Shown: positions 1-7,663 of the stretch, piece after piece | Numbering within the stretch: position 1 is the first letter of the stretch | Layout of the letters: every line of letters begins with the position of its first letter | Source: Bacteroidota bacterium | GTDB taxonomy: Bacteria > Bacteroidota > Bacteroidia > Cytophagales > Cyclobacteriaceae | Assembly: GCA_023431285.1 (NCBI GenBank) | Contig: JAEYXN010000014.1 | Span: forward strand, 1-20,050 | DNA: 20,050 bases | Direction: 5' to 3' | Position numbers and translations under genes: made by a program | Notes under the pieces: model-generated | Database searches by the model: none | The model's input: only the letters and a program-made list of their open reading frames with translations | What the model was told of the DNA's origin: nothing

Positions 1-785
1 TTTCCCTCTTCTTTCTGAAATGTTTCTGTCTGCGCAACGACAAAAGGTTGAATCTCCAATTGCTTCTGAGGACGTACACCAGTGATTCCGTGAAGCTCTC
101 CAAAAAGATGAACCCATCCACCAATGTCAGGAGGGATATACTGCCAGATAGAGCGTTCCTGATTGCGGAAGAAAATGCGGGTGATCTGAAGACCCCAGAC
201 TAATTCATTCTTATTGGTAAACCGGAGCTGACTTAATGGAATCCGGAACTCGGCGTTCCATCCTTCCTGGTCGATGGACGTATGCAGATACCATATCGGG
301 TCCCATCCAGGATCCCAGTTCTCGCCATTGTTCGAAACATATTCGTCACCTTTTACACCCGACACCGAAGCCGTGAACGAGAATGCTGTTCTCTTGTCAT
401 AATAGCTGTCGATATTGATCTCCACCATGTCTCCTTCGAATGAATCGCGGCGCGACATCCTCCGGATAATTTTTGATGGCTCGGGATCAAGACATTGTAT
501 CCCGACATATAGGTTTTTATCATCGTAAAGAATTTTGAACCGGGTCTGAACAGTAGCCTCTTTTCCTTTTTCAGGACTCAGCTGGCGAAAATCGCCTCCG
601 GCCCATTCGACAGCCTGCCAGGCCGGATCATTCAGCACACCATCTATCCGCGGAGCATCCCCCGGGAAACGTGAGGTGTTATAAATCTTTGTGGTATCCG
701 GTGTTTGTGGTGCCCGGGAGGATTGGGAAAACACGGCGAGGGGAACGCCGGCAAGTAAGGTCAGGAAAAAGACAAACGGGTTCAT
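1..785 (-). CDS. Secreted CBM9-like / DUF5916 family protein, C-terminus outside the window
   Basis: The reading frame opens at ATG 785 and runs off the left edge, giving about 261 residues without a stop. It begins with a signal peptide (MNPFVFFLTLLAGVPLAVFSQ). About 20 residues later comes a carbohydrate-binding family 9-like domain containing APRIDGVLNDPAWQ, LYDDKNLYVGIQCLD and GDMVEINIDSYYDKRTAFSF. This order is typical of Bacteroidota DUF5916 proteins, which continue into a long beta-barrel-like C-terminal region; that part is missing here only because the window ends. The family is exported, probably to the periplasm or outer membrane. Its substrate is not established, so carbohydrate binding is only suggested by domain similarity. 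The gene stands alone on the minus strand, and a strong terminator separates it from the next upstream minus-strand gene. Confidence 0.85.
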   Translation of the reverse strand, partial: MNPFVFFLTLLAGVPLAVFSQSSRAPQTPDTTKIYNTSRFPGDAPRIDGVLNDPAWQAVEWAGGDFRQLSPEKGKEATVQTRFKILYDDKNLYVGIQCLDPEPSKIIRRMSRRDSFEGDMVEINIDSYYDKRTAFSFTASVSGVKGDEYVSNNGENWDPGWDPIWYLHTSIDQEGWNAEFRIPLSQLRFTNKNELVWGLQITRIFFRNQERSIWQYIPPDIGGWVHLFGELHGITGVRPQKQLEIQPFVVAQTETFQKEEG

Positions 786-955
786 CTGTTAGGCGACAGC
801 ATGCTATCGTTGATACTGCAAAATCGCTCGTGAGTTACGCAAACGCCAATTTAAAAATGTTAATTGTTGTTAAGCGGTCTCTCTCTCCACCTCAACGGTA
901 TTCTGATCGTTCATGCTTAACGCCTGGGAACAACCGAAATTGCAGAGGCAAACAA

Positions 956-981
956 AAAAGGGAGGCACGGGCCTCCCTTTT
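956..981 (-). terminator. Rho-independent terminator of the acidic LEA-like gene
   Basis: A perfect 11-bp stem (AAAAGGGAGGC at 956-966, GCCTCCCTTTT at 971-981) encloses the 4-nt loop ACGG. On the minus strand the stem is followed by an unbroken T run. It lies 42 bp beyond the stop of the gene at 1023-1970 and upstream of the DUF5916 gene, so it should separate their transcripts. The A/T-rich arm ends could let it work in both directions. Confidence 0.85.
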
Positions 982-1022
982 GATGTAATTCAATCCGAAA
1001 AAGTTTCCTGACCGATTACAAA

Positions 1023-1970
1023 TTACTTATTGTCTGAAGTTCCTTTTGCTGAGCTATGAATGATGGCAGGATGCGCTGCATCTTTAAGGTCAGATTCTTC
1101 AGCCTTCACAATTTCTTCCTTTTCACGATCTACATAGTAAAGTTCTCCATCGATCTTATAAACTACTTCATGGAGGGGTCCTTCTTTGTCTGTAATAACT
1201 TCGACTTCGGGACCATAGCTTACATCTGCTGTCGACCCGGCACCGCTATCCATGGCATTTGCTTCGGCAGCGACTGCATCAGAAGTTTGCTGTGCACCAG
1301 CTTCCAGCTCATTTCCGGTTTTCTCAAGACCTTGGCCTACTTTGTTCCCCGCTTCTTCTACCTCATCACCCGCTTTTTCAGCACCATCTTTTACATCATC
1401 AACAGCTCCTTGAAGATGGTTGTTGATACCATCATCTTCATTTGCTCCGTCTTTATCTTCGCTTTTAGAGTCAGGTTTCTGAAGGTGGTCATTGATCCCG
1501 TCATTCTCGTTGCTGTCATTTTTATCAGCCGCAGACTCAATGCGGTCACCGGCCTGATCTACTTCTTCGCCAACCTCACGTCCTGCTTCCTTTGCGTCAT
1601 CTGCAGCTTCTTCAGCAGCATCACCTACATCATTAGCAGCACCTTCAACAGCTTCGCCAGTATCTTCCGCACCTTCACGGATTGCGTCACCGGTTTTCTC
1701 TGCACCTTCTTCTATATCATTCTTTTCGTCTTCGAGTTTGTTGTTGATACCGTTATCTTCGGTAGGGCCATCTTTATCCTGTCCCTCCGGATCTGGTTGC
1801 TGAAGACGATCATTGATACCGTCGTTTTCATTGCTGTCATTTTCTTCGGTATTACCAGCACCTGTCTGCTCAGTATCCTGGCGGAGCGATGTAGAGTCGT
1901 TATCCACCTGTGCCATTGCGCCTGCACAAAAAAGGAAGGAGGCACCTAACATTAAGAATAGTTTTTTCAT
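1023..1970 (-). CDS. Secreted acidic LEA-like protein with duplicated Asp/Asn-rich unit
   Basis: From ATG 1970 the product is 315 residues and starts with a clear signal peptide (MKKLFLMLGASFLFCAGAMAQ). The open frame extends upstream to 2093, but that would bury the signal peptide; MIMKKLF at 1976 is an alternative start. The mature part is very acidic and low in complexity. A 36-residue unit containing NDSNENDGIND, then DKDG, then DDGINN-type motifs occurs at about residues 44-79 and again at 151-186. The two copies are separated by amphipathic, Ala/Glu/Gly-rich segments of roughly 11-residue periodicity (for example GAEKTGDAIRE), like group 3 LEA proteins. The Asp/Asn-rich units resemble short calcium-binding loops, but no complete EF-hand is evident. 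A short ordered C-terminal part contains VVYKIDGELYYVDREKEEI. A role in envelope stress or desiccation protection is an inference. Confidence 0.8.
   Translation of the reverse strand: MKKLFLMLGASFLFCAGAMAQVDNDSTSLRQDTEQTGAGNTEENDSNENDGINDRLQQPDPEGQDKDGPTEDNGINNKLEDEKNDIEEGAEKTGDAIREGAEDTGEAVEGAANDVGDAAEEAADDAKEAGREVGEEVDQAGDRIESAADKNDSNENDGINDHLQKPDSKSEDKDGANEDDGINNHLQGAVDDVKDGAEKAGDEVEEAGNKVGQGLEKTGNELEAGAQQTSDAVAAEANAMDSGAGSTADVSYGPEVEVITDKEGPLHEVVYKIDGELYYVDREKEEIVKAEESDLKDAAHPAIIHSSAKGTSDNK
1413..1520 (-). repeat. Second copy of the 108-bp intragenic repeat
   Basis: This encodes residues 151-186 of the acidic LEA-like protein (DSNENDGINDHLQKPD, then DKDG and DDGINNHL). It matches the copy at 1734-1841 closely in protein and partly in DNA. 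The two starts lie 321 bp apart, an exact multiple of three, so recombination between them would delete in frame. Confidence 0.8.
1734..1841 (-). repeat. First copy of the 108-bp intragenic repeat
   Basis: This encodes residues 44-79 of the acidic LEA-like protein (DSNENDGINDRLQQPD, then DKDG and DNGINNKL). It is the partner of the copy at 1413-1520. Confidence 0.8.
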
Positions 1971-2275
1971 TATCATATTTTTAAAATTGAACATCGTGTT
2001 TCGTCCTACTGATAAAAACTTTTGTACCAGCGGCACTCTGAAAGTAACGCTCCGGCTATCCGATGGAAAACACGTATTGCAGCGCCTGATCACACATTAT
2101 TTGCAGGAAATCTCTCTAATAAGGTTTGCCGGCAAGGTTTAATGAACGAAAATGTCAACAACTACTGTGGTATTTATACACAGGTTCCGGCAACAGATCA
2201 ATCTCTGAGAATAAAAGGATCATACTACTTGCCGTTCTCTTCGCAGCTGGATATTTTGAGACAGATTTCGAGAGC
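1971..2275. other. Divergent intergenic region between the LEA-like gene and the ATE-like gene
   Basis: About 305 bp separate the chosen starts of two divergent genes. The frame of the rightward gene is open from 2126, but residues encoded before 2276 do not look like family sequence. Apart from a possible promoter at 2100-2128 I see no repeat, RNA or small gene here. Confidence 0.5.
2100..2128 (+). promoter_or_regulatory. Possible Bacteroidota-type promoter for the ATE-like gene
   Basis: TTTG at 2100-2103 is followed after 17 nt by AAGGTTTG at 2121-2128. This is one mismatch from the TAnnTTTG -7 box described for Bacteroidota, with an acceptable spacing to the TTG/TTTG -33 box. It is a motif match only. 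Confidence 0.28.
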
Positions 2276-3316
2276 ATGTTCGCCCAGGTCCATACGCCAT
2301 CCATTCTTCCCCCGGCACACCTCGATAATTATTTGAGTATTGGTTGGTTTCGTATGGGGCAAAATATCTTTACGACCAACTTCCTGAATTTTAAAGGTCA
2401 GTTTTATAGTGCCGTCTGGCTTCGGATCAATCTGAAAACCTATGAGGCGGACAGCACGGAGATAAAGCTTCGGAAGTTCAATGCCCGTTTCTCCGTTCAA
2501 TTCAGCAAAGCAAATATAAACGAGGAAAATGAAGCCTTATTCCTTCGCTATAGACAAAGCGTTGCCTTTGAAGCTTCAGCCTCCCTCCACCAGTTATTAT
2601 ATGGCAAAGCTTCCTGCGACATTTACGACACTTATCAGGTTGAGATACGAGATGACGATAAATTGATTGCCTGTGGTTTCTTCGATCTCGGAATGAACGC
2701 CGCCGCAGGTATTACATCATTCTACGATCCTGATTACCGGAAACATTCGCTCGGAAAGTATTTGATCTATCTGAAGATTAATTTCTGCAAGGATGCAGGG
2801 CTTGACTATTTCTATCCTGGCTATTTTGTTCCAGGGTATTCCTTCTTTGATTATAAACTTTCTATCGGAAGAAGGGTTCTCCAGTTTCTTGACTACGCGA
2901 CAAACCAATGGGCACCCATAGGAGACTTTAATCCTATGCTTGCGCCTATACGGATCTTAGAAGACAAACTGAACTCGTTGCAAATCATGATGGCGAAAGC
3001 GCGAATTGCGTGTGAGTTGTATCGTTATGAATTCTTCGAAGCTAATCTTCTTCCGGAACTGAAGGATGTGGGTTTGTTTGATCATCCTTATTTCCTTCAT
3101 TTTCCATTGGTCCATGGAGGCCCATGGGTCACCGTAGTTGTGTTTGATATCAAAGATGAAACGTACCGTCTGATCCGTTGCCGGAGTGTGTGGAACTCCA
3201 CTCTGCCAAATCAGAATGGCATGTATTCGTCAGAGCTTCTAAAGGAAGAGGTGCTCGTCTTCTCTCACCCGTCACCAGCCGAAATGGTTTCTGCCCTGGC
3301 AGTCGAAATCGCATAG
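2276..3316 (+). CDS. Arginyl-tRNA-protein transferase (ATE/Bpt) family homologue
   Basis: The 346-residue product resembles the ATE/Bpt family, which transfers an amino acid from aminoacyl-tRNA to the N-terminus of proteins and so marks them for degradation. The core is the GNAT-like ATE C-terminal domain, in the order DDDKLIACGFFDLG, GITSFYDPDYRKHSLGKYLI, then AGLDYFYPGYFVPGY; the family's conserved YDP-(x)n-SLG-(x)n-GY(Y/F) pattern is present. The N-terminal part (LDNYLSIGWFRMGQNIFTTNF) looks like the Bacteroidota version. The N-terminal cysteine cluster of eukaryotic ATE and classical Bpt is absent. ATG 2276 was chosen because family-like sequence begins right after it; an upstream start at 2126 is open but unlikely. 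The gene converges with the M14 peptidase gene, with 35 bp between stops. Whether it transfers Arg, Leu or something else cannot be told. Confidence 0.78.
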   Translation: MFAQVHTPSILPPAHLDNYLSIGWFRMGQNIFTTNFLNFKGQFYSAVWLRINLKTYEADSTEIKLRKFNARFSVQFSKANINEENEALFLRYRQSVAFEASASLHQLLYGKASCDIYDTYQVEIRDDDKLIACGFFDLGMNAAAGITSFYDPDYRKHSLGKYLIYLKINFCKDAGLDYFYPGYFVPGYSFFDYKLSIGRRVLQFLDYATNQWAPIGDFNPMLAPIRILEDKLNSLQIMMAKARIACELYRYEFFEANLLPELKDVGLFDHPYFLHFPLVHGGPWVTVVVFDIKDETYRLIRCRSVWNSTLPNQNGMYSSELLKEEVLVFSHPSPAEMVSALAVEIA

Positions 3317-3351
3317 CCGTGCTTGATTGTCTGCAATACCTTTCTTCACAT

Positions 3352-5142
3352 TCACTCAATCCCCACGGGGTAGAGAAGCCACCGGTTGTCGAAATAAGGA
3401 CTCTTAGAATAAAACCAATTGTAGATGGCGCGTGGGTTATTGGCGAAGGCAGAGTCTTCAGATTTTTTCTTTTCGAACTCGGCCGAAAGCGCAGCGTTCT
3501 CTTTCAACATCGTTTCTATGAGTGGTTCGAGTGCGTATGCCTCAATATATTCAGTGCGTGTGAAGATCTCCGGGAAAAATCCCCACTGTAGAAATGAGTC
3601 CGCGGATTCAGGATGAAGTAGTAGTATGGCAAGATCCCCAAGCGGTTGATCTGTATCAATCCGGACGGAACCCGCATAATACTTCTCCGTCCTTTTCTCC
3701 GGCGTAAACTTTCCAGACACGGTAAACCGTCCTTCGACGGGGGCAGGGGAGAATGTATAGTCTGATATTCTATACATCGTCACTTCCGCTTCTTCGGGAA
3801 CAGTGATCACTTCCATTACAATACCGTGGGCCTGCAGACGACTTATGACGTCCTTATATGTTGAAGGAACATAAAAAGCCTTCGGTCTTGCACAAGTGAC
3901 CTTCGGTACGTTGTGCATAGTGTAAGGAATCTTCTGGGTGACAGGTTTGCCTTTCCAGACTACATACTCTGCATTGGTAACCAATGACTTTTCACGGGAC
4001 GACTCGATACCTGAGAAGTTTATCGTGTCAGGCTTCGGCGAAGCGCCCCAGCCGAGTGTCACTTCCTTCCGGCGGATAGACCGGTCGTTGTACATTGCCT
4101 GCTTAACCGCGGGTGCGTTCTCGGCCAGGGTCTTGATGATGCTTTCAAGAAACACATAGGCGCCAAGCACGCGCTGACGAAATGGTTTAAGCGAGTGATT
4201 CTCCAGTAATACGGAAGGAATATGCCTTGCGTCTCCATAGCCATGCGAGAAACGCGGGGAGAATGGTAATTCGCTCATCCCTTCGCGGAAATCCATATTA
4301 TTTGTGGAAAATACCAGAGGCCCTGGAATATGACCTGCAGCCTTCAGGTGTTTGTCAACGGAAGGGGTAAGCGTATTCTTCAGCCATTCGGAAATGGCGG
4401 GAGAGTGAGCGCTACTCGAACCGTACGTGATGTCGTATTGATAATCGGCCCCGTCAGTTACGTGCAGGTCAAGATAAAGGTCCGGTTCATACTCGTTCAT
4501 GACTTTGACCACCGCCCTGATCTCTTCTGAATCCAGTTTTGAATAGTCTCTGTTAAGATTAAGGTTTCTCGCGTTGGTCCGCCAGCCCATGTTATCTGGT
4601 CCGCGCTGGTTAACGCGATTGTGGGGACCGCTTCGTTCATGGCCATCAACATTCAGGATGGGGATGAACAGGATATTGCAATTGAGTAAAAGGTTTTTCT
4701 TTGATCCGAATGCGATATCGCGAAGCAGCATCATTCCTGCATCCTTCCCATCTACCTCCCCCGCATGGATACAAGCCTGAATCAACAGCAGTGGCTTCTT
4801 TGATGCACTGAGCTCTCCCTTGTCAAAAGTTTCCATCGATGCGATCACCATGTTGATGTCACGGTACTGAGCACTTTTTCCTATTGAAATCATCTGCATG
4901 GTCTTTGTCGCCGAACACAATTTGTTCAGCCAGCCCATAGTCTCATCGTAGGATGGCGTCAGCTTAAAATCTGATTGTTCTACTGGAGTGATCCATGGAT
5001 GACTTTTCTTCGCAATGAGTTCGGTACTCTTTCCTTTCCAGGGCAAGACAGGAGGGAGGATATCCTGATTCTGCGCGAAAACTGGGGAATGTAAGGCGGC
5101 TATTAAAAAAGAACAGAATACAATTCGGAGAGTTGTGGACAT
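3352..5142 (-). CDS. Secreted M14-family zinc carboxypeptidase
   Basis: From ATG 5142 the product is 596 residues, with a signal peptide (MSTTLRIVFCSFLIAALHSPVFAQ). The open frame reaches 5217, but that start lies upstream of the signal peptide and of a likely promoter. The M14 peptidase domain covers roughly residues 65-335. Zinc ligands can be assigned to H126 and E129 in IHAGEVDGKD and to H227 in YLDLHVTDG. N197-R198 in LNRDY match the substrate carboxylate-binding pair, and E314 in VLLENHS is placed like the catalytic glutamate. All key residues are present, so activity is expected, in the periplasm or outside the cell. The C-terminal 280 residues are probably a beta-rich accessory domain (CARPKAFYVPSTYKDVI, then GDLAILLLHPESADSF). 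Substrate unknown; a peptidoglycan peptide or nutrient peptides are both possible. Confidence 0.9.
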   Translation of the reverse strand: MSTTLRIVFCSFLIAALHSPVFAQNQDILPPVLPWKGKSTELIAKKSHPWITPVEQSDFKLTPSYDETMGWLNKLCSATKTMQMISIGKSAQYRDINMVIASMETFDKGELSASKKPLLLIQACIHAGEVDGKDAGMMLLRDIAFGSKKNLLLNCNILFIPILNVDGHERSGPHNRVNQRGPDNMGWRTNARNLNLNRDYSKLDSEEIRAVVKVMNEYEPDLYLDLHVTDGADYQYDITYGSSSAHSPAISEWLKNTLTPSVDKHLKAAGHIPGPLVFSTNNMDFREGMSELPFSPRFSHGYGDARHIPSVLLENHSLKPFRQRVLGAYVFLESIIKTLAENAPAVKQAMYNDRSIRRKEVTLGWGASPKPDTINFSGIESSREKSLVTNAEYVVWKGKPVTQKIPYTMHNVPKVTCARPKAFYVPSTYKDVISRLQAHGIVMEVITVPEEAEVTMYRISDYTFSPAPVEGRFTVSGKFTPEKRTEKYYAGSVRIDTDQPLGDLAILLLHPESADSFLQWGFFPEIFTRTEYIEAYALEPLIETMLKENAALSAEFEKKKSEDSAFANNPRAIYNWFYSKSPYFDNRWLLYPVGIE

Positions 5143-5172
5143 AAGTTGCTGAATCCCGGGTGAAACAAAATC

Positions 5173-5203
5173 CAAAATAGTGTATCCAACGATTGAAAAG
5201 CAA
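5173..5203 (-). promoter_or_regulatory. Possible promoter of the M14 peptidase gene
   Basis: On the minus strand TTG (5203-5201) is followed after 21 nt by TATTTTG (5179-5173), one base short of a perfect TAnnTTTG box. A start of transcription near 5165 would leave a leader of about 20 nt before ATG 5142, which supports that start codon over 5217. Confidence 0.28.
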
Positions 5204-5300
5204 CTTGGCTGGAGCATTTCATTTCTTTTTGATGAAATGCCTGGAGATTCATTGGAGGTGCAGAATAGGAATCGCAGTCGTTTCCGAAATGGTCATTCGA

Positions 5301-6803
5301 CTAATTGGCAGGCCTTGATTCAGAGATAGTTTCCCATTTTTGCAACGGGAGTAAGACCGTAAATGTACTTCCTTTTCCATGCGTGGAGGATACTTTTATC
5401 GCTCCGTCCAGCTTGACAACAGCTTCCTGCGTAATGAAGAGACCTAACCCACTTCCGGTAGATTGGTCGGAAGCGCGGTAGAACATGTGGAAGATTCTTT
5501 CCCGGTGTTCCGGAGTCATGCCCGAACCATTGTCTTCAACAATAAGCGCGTGCTCTTCCACGTCCGCCCGGACTTCAATAAACGGTTCCTCTTTTTTCAG
5601 GTCATGGTACTTGATTGCGTTTCCGATAAGGTTGCTCAGAATAACACGCAGACGGATTTTATCGGAGTGCACCACTAATTCACTCGGTACGGTATTTCGA
5701 AAATCAATCCGGTCCGCGCCATGGTGATATCTCAGTGAGAGGATAATTTCTTCCACTAATTCGTTAACGCGGATTCTCTCAATGGTGGTCTCTGTACGGG
5801 CGTTTCGTGAGTAATCAATGATCTCGCGGATAAAGTGATCCTGGGAATTGACACGTCCCTGGATCATGTCGAGAATCTCTTCGAGTTCCGGGCGGTCCTG
5901 AGTATGCCGCGCTATATTGATGAGCCCCAAGATCGAACTTAGCGGCGATCGAAGGTCATGGGATACACTGTATACAAATCGATCGAGTTCTTCATTCACT
6001 TTCTTAAGCTCCGAGTTCTTTTGATTAGCAAACTTCTCTTTCCGGAGAAGCTCTTCTTCCGATGCACGATTGAGGCTCATCTGAAAAAAGACGATCAGTA
6101 CGCATATAGTAACACTCACAAAATAGTTGAAGATGAAACTTGTGATAAGATATCCGGGCGGTGCATCAGGGACAGGGACGGGTCGGAAGCCTGAGGTATA
6201 TGCGATAAGAAAAAGCAAAGCTGAAAAGACAGCCATCATCAGACCGGTCTTGCTTTCGGAAAATCCAAGCACTGCAAAGGCGCCGATCCCTGCCGGAATA
6301 AAGAAAAGGAATGCTCCTGTTTCAAATGGGTCGATGAGGCAAATCCAGAACACGACGAGGTTAGCGGATGCCATCAATAAGATTTTGGCAGTTCGATGTT
6401 TGCCACGCCGGATCAGGAACAACGTCACGAGTGGTACGAAGAAAAGAATGAGATAGGCAGGAAGAGAATAAAGGATATTGCTTGCGATATCCAGGAACGT
6501 GTAAATGATCGCAACAATGATGCATACCAGCGATAGATTGAAAGTCAGGATCAGCCGTTTTTGCTCCGATCGCGAAGCATGATGGCCGTCTCTCAAGAAA
6601 TATCGTTGTACACGCTTAAAAAAATCCACTCTGATGCTATTATTAATCGACCGTAATATTTTCTGAATGAAAAATAAAACGCTTCGTTGGATGTCGGTCA
6701 CACTTGAAAATCCAATTCTTAAGTTACATGATTTCCTCAAAGTAATTTCAAATGGTGTTTGATCTTGAAAATAAATCAGCCAGCCAGTGACCACCGTTGT
6801 CAT
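5301..6803 (-). CDS. Membrane-bound sensor histidine kinase
   Basis: The frame encodes up to 500 residues. About six membrane segments lie between residues 84 and 242, followed by a short coiled coil (EELLRKEKFANQKNSELKKVNEELDR). The HisKA domain has its H box at H282 (SVSHDLRSPLSS). The HATPase_c domain has the N box (NLIGNAIKYHD, N395), G1 (DNGSG, D424) and G2 (GSGLGLFIT). All catalytic motifs are intact, so it should autophosphorylate on H282. No receiver domain and no response regulator gene is adjacent, so its partner is encoded elsewhere. The start is uncertain: ATG 6803 is the only ATG, but residues 1-58 look unlike the family, and GTG 6629 just before DFFKRVQRYFLRDGHH is a credible alternative. 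The signal sensed is unknown; the six-segment sensor has no named ligand pocket I can recognise. Confidence 0.88.
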   Translation of the reverse strand: MTTVVTGWLIYFQDQTPFEITLRKSCNLRIGFSSVTDIQRSVLFFIQKILRSINNSIRVDFFKRVQRYFLRDGHHASRSEQKRLILTFNLSLVCIIVAIIYTFLDIASNILYSLPAYLILFFVPLVTLFLIRRGKHRTAKILLMASANLVVFWICLIDPFETGAFLFFIPAGIGAFAVLGFSESKTGLMMAVFSALLFLIAYTSGFRPVPVPDAPPGYLITSFIFNYFVSVTICVLIVFFQMSLNRASEEELLRKEKFANQKNSELKKVNEELDRFVYSVSHDLRSPLSSILGLINIARHTQDRPELEEILDMIQGRVNSQDHFIREIIDYSRNARTETTIERIRVNELVEEIILSLRYHHGADRIDFRNTVPSELVVHSDKIRLRVILSNLIGNAIKYHDLKKEEPFIEVRADVEEHALIVEDNGSGMTPEHRERIFHMFYRASDQSTGSGLGLFITQEAVVKLDGAIKVSSTHGKGSTFTVLLPLQKWETISESRPAN

Positions 6804-6823
6804 TATTCTATAAATTCGTAGCT

Positions 6824-7069
6824 ATGGCAAGAAACATCGTCATCCTGTTTTTTATGGTTATTGCAGTTGGTGCGGTTTCATGGTTGTTGTATGAACGCTC
6901 GCGACTAAAGGCCCAATGCGCTGAGCTCAGGCAGCGGGAAATACTCCTAAGGAAGGAGGCTTTGGAGGAAAAGGCTGTGTGGTCCAGGCTTTATAAGGAC
7001 TGCGTGGAAGAAAAGAACGCCTTAATCTCATCCTTGAAGGATCTTTCCAACAGCAGTTCATCGAATTAA
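6824..7069 (+). CDS. Small single-span membrane protein with helical tail
   Basis: This 81-residue product starts MARNIVILFFMVIAVGAVSW, one hydrophobic membrane segment at about residues 4-21. A charged, strongly helical region follows (RSRLKAQCAELRQREILLRKE and onward), probably a short coiled coil, ending in LSNSSSSN. The architecture resembles FtsB/FtsL-like or YtxH-like small anchored coiled coils, but no family signature is visible and no function is assigned. It is divergent from the histidine kinase; if the kinase starts at 6803 the two starts are only 20 bp apart. ATG 6824 is preferred over an upstream in-frame TTG at 6797. Confidence 0.6.
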   Translation: MARNIVILFFMVIAVGAVSWLLYERSRLKAQCAELRQREILLRKEALEEKAVWSRLYKDCVEEKNALISSLKDLSNSSSSN

Positions 7070-7172
7070 TTTGCCTGTTCCTGCCGGCTTTTTCATCATC
7101 CTGAGGCTTTCGTCGTCTTTGTCTTTCCCGTCGAATTATGTTTCGCAAACTTTGTGGATTGACGCTTAACCT

Positions 7173-7631
7173 ATGAAACCGCTTATAACCTGTTGTCTTG
7201 TTGTGCTGACAATCTCTGTATTCGCCCAGACCGAAAACGGGATCCGTCGGCGAAACTTCAACAACGAGAATTTCATTGCTCTCAGACAGTTTGACCCCGT
7301 CAGCTATTTTAAAAAACAACCTGTTCGTGGTTCAGAAAAGATCCAGTTCGATTACAGAGGGATCGTGTATTATTTCGCATCCCAGGAAAATCTTGAAACG
7401 TTCAAGAAGTCTCCCGAAAAATACGAACCTCAATACGGCGGATGGTGCGCTTACACGATGGCAACAACCGGTGAGCGTATAAAGATTGATCCTACTGCCT
7501 ATCGCATTATCGACGGGAAACTTTATCTCTTCTATAATTTCAGCGGTGATAACCGGCTCACCAAATGGACCAATTCACCCAATCGCAAAAATCTTGTCAC
7601 ACTGGCTGACAAGAAGTGGAAGCTCCGCTAA
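7173..7631 (+). CDS. Secreted YHS-domain protein
   Basis: This 152-residue protein has a signal peptide (MKPLITCCLVVLTISVFAQ) and a single YHS-type domain. Diagnostic stretches are FDPVSYF, a hydrophobic sheet with YRGIVYYFASQENLETFKKSPEKY (quoted in part), and YEPQYGGWCAYTMA with a lone conserved cysteine. YHS domains occur in copper ATPases and other metal-related proteins, but this stand-alone exported form, common in Bacteroidota, has no established reaction. The downstream glucosaminidase gene begins only about 15-30 bp after its stop, or overlaps it, so the two are probably cotranscribed. Confidence 0.85.
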   Translation: MKPLITCCLVVLTISVFAQTENGIRRRNFNNENFIALRQFDPVSYFKKQPVRGSEKIQFDYRGIVYYFASQENLETFKKSPEKYEPQYGGWCAYTMATTGERIKIDPTAYRIIDGKLYLFYNFSGDNRLTKWTNSPNRKNLVTLADKKWKLR

Positions 7632-7663
7632 CTCTGGATGACTTAATGCAGCCGAATCAGTTT

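Noticed and set aside
1056..1949. Long plus-strand frame of 297 codons, hydrophobic
   Set aside because: It is the antisense of the acidic LEA-like gene; acidic and Ala/Glu-rich codons give Phe/Ile/Leu/Val/Ser on the opposite strand. The minus-strand product has a signal peptide and ordered repeats.
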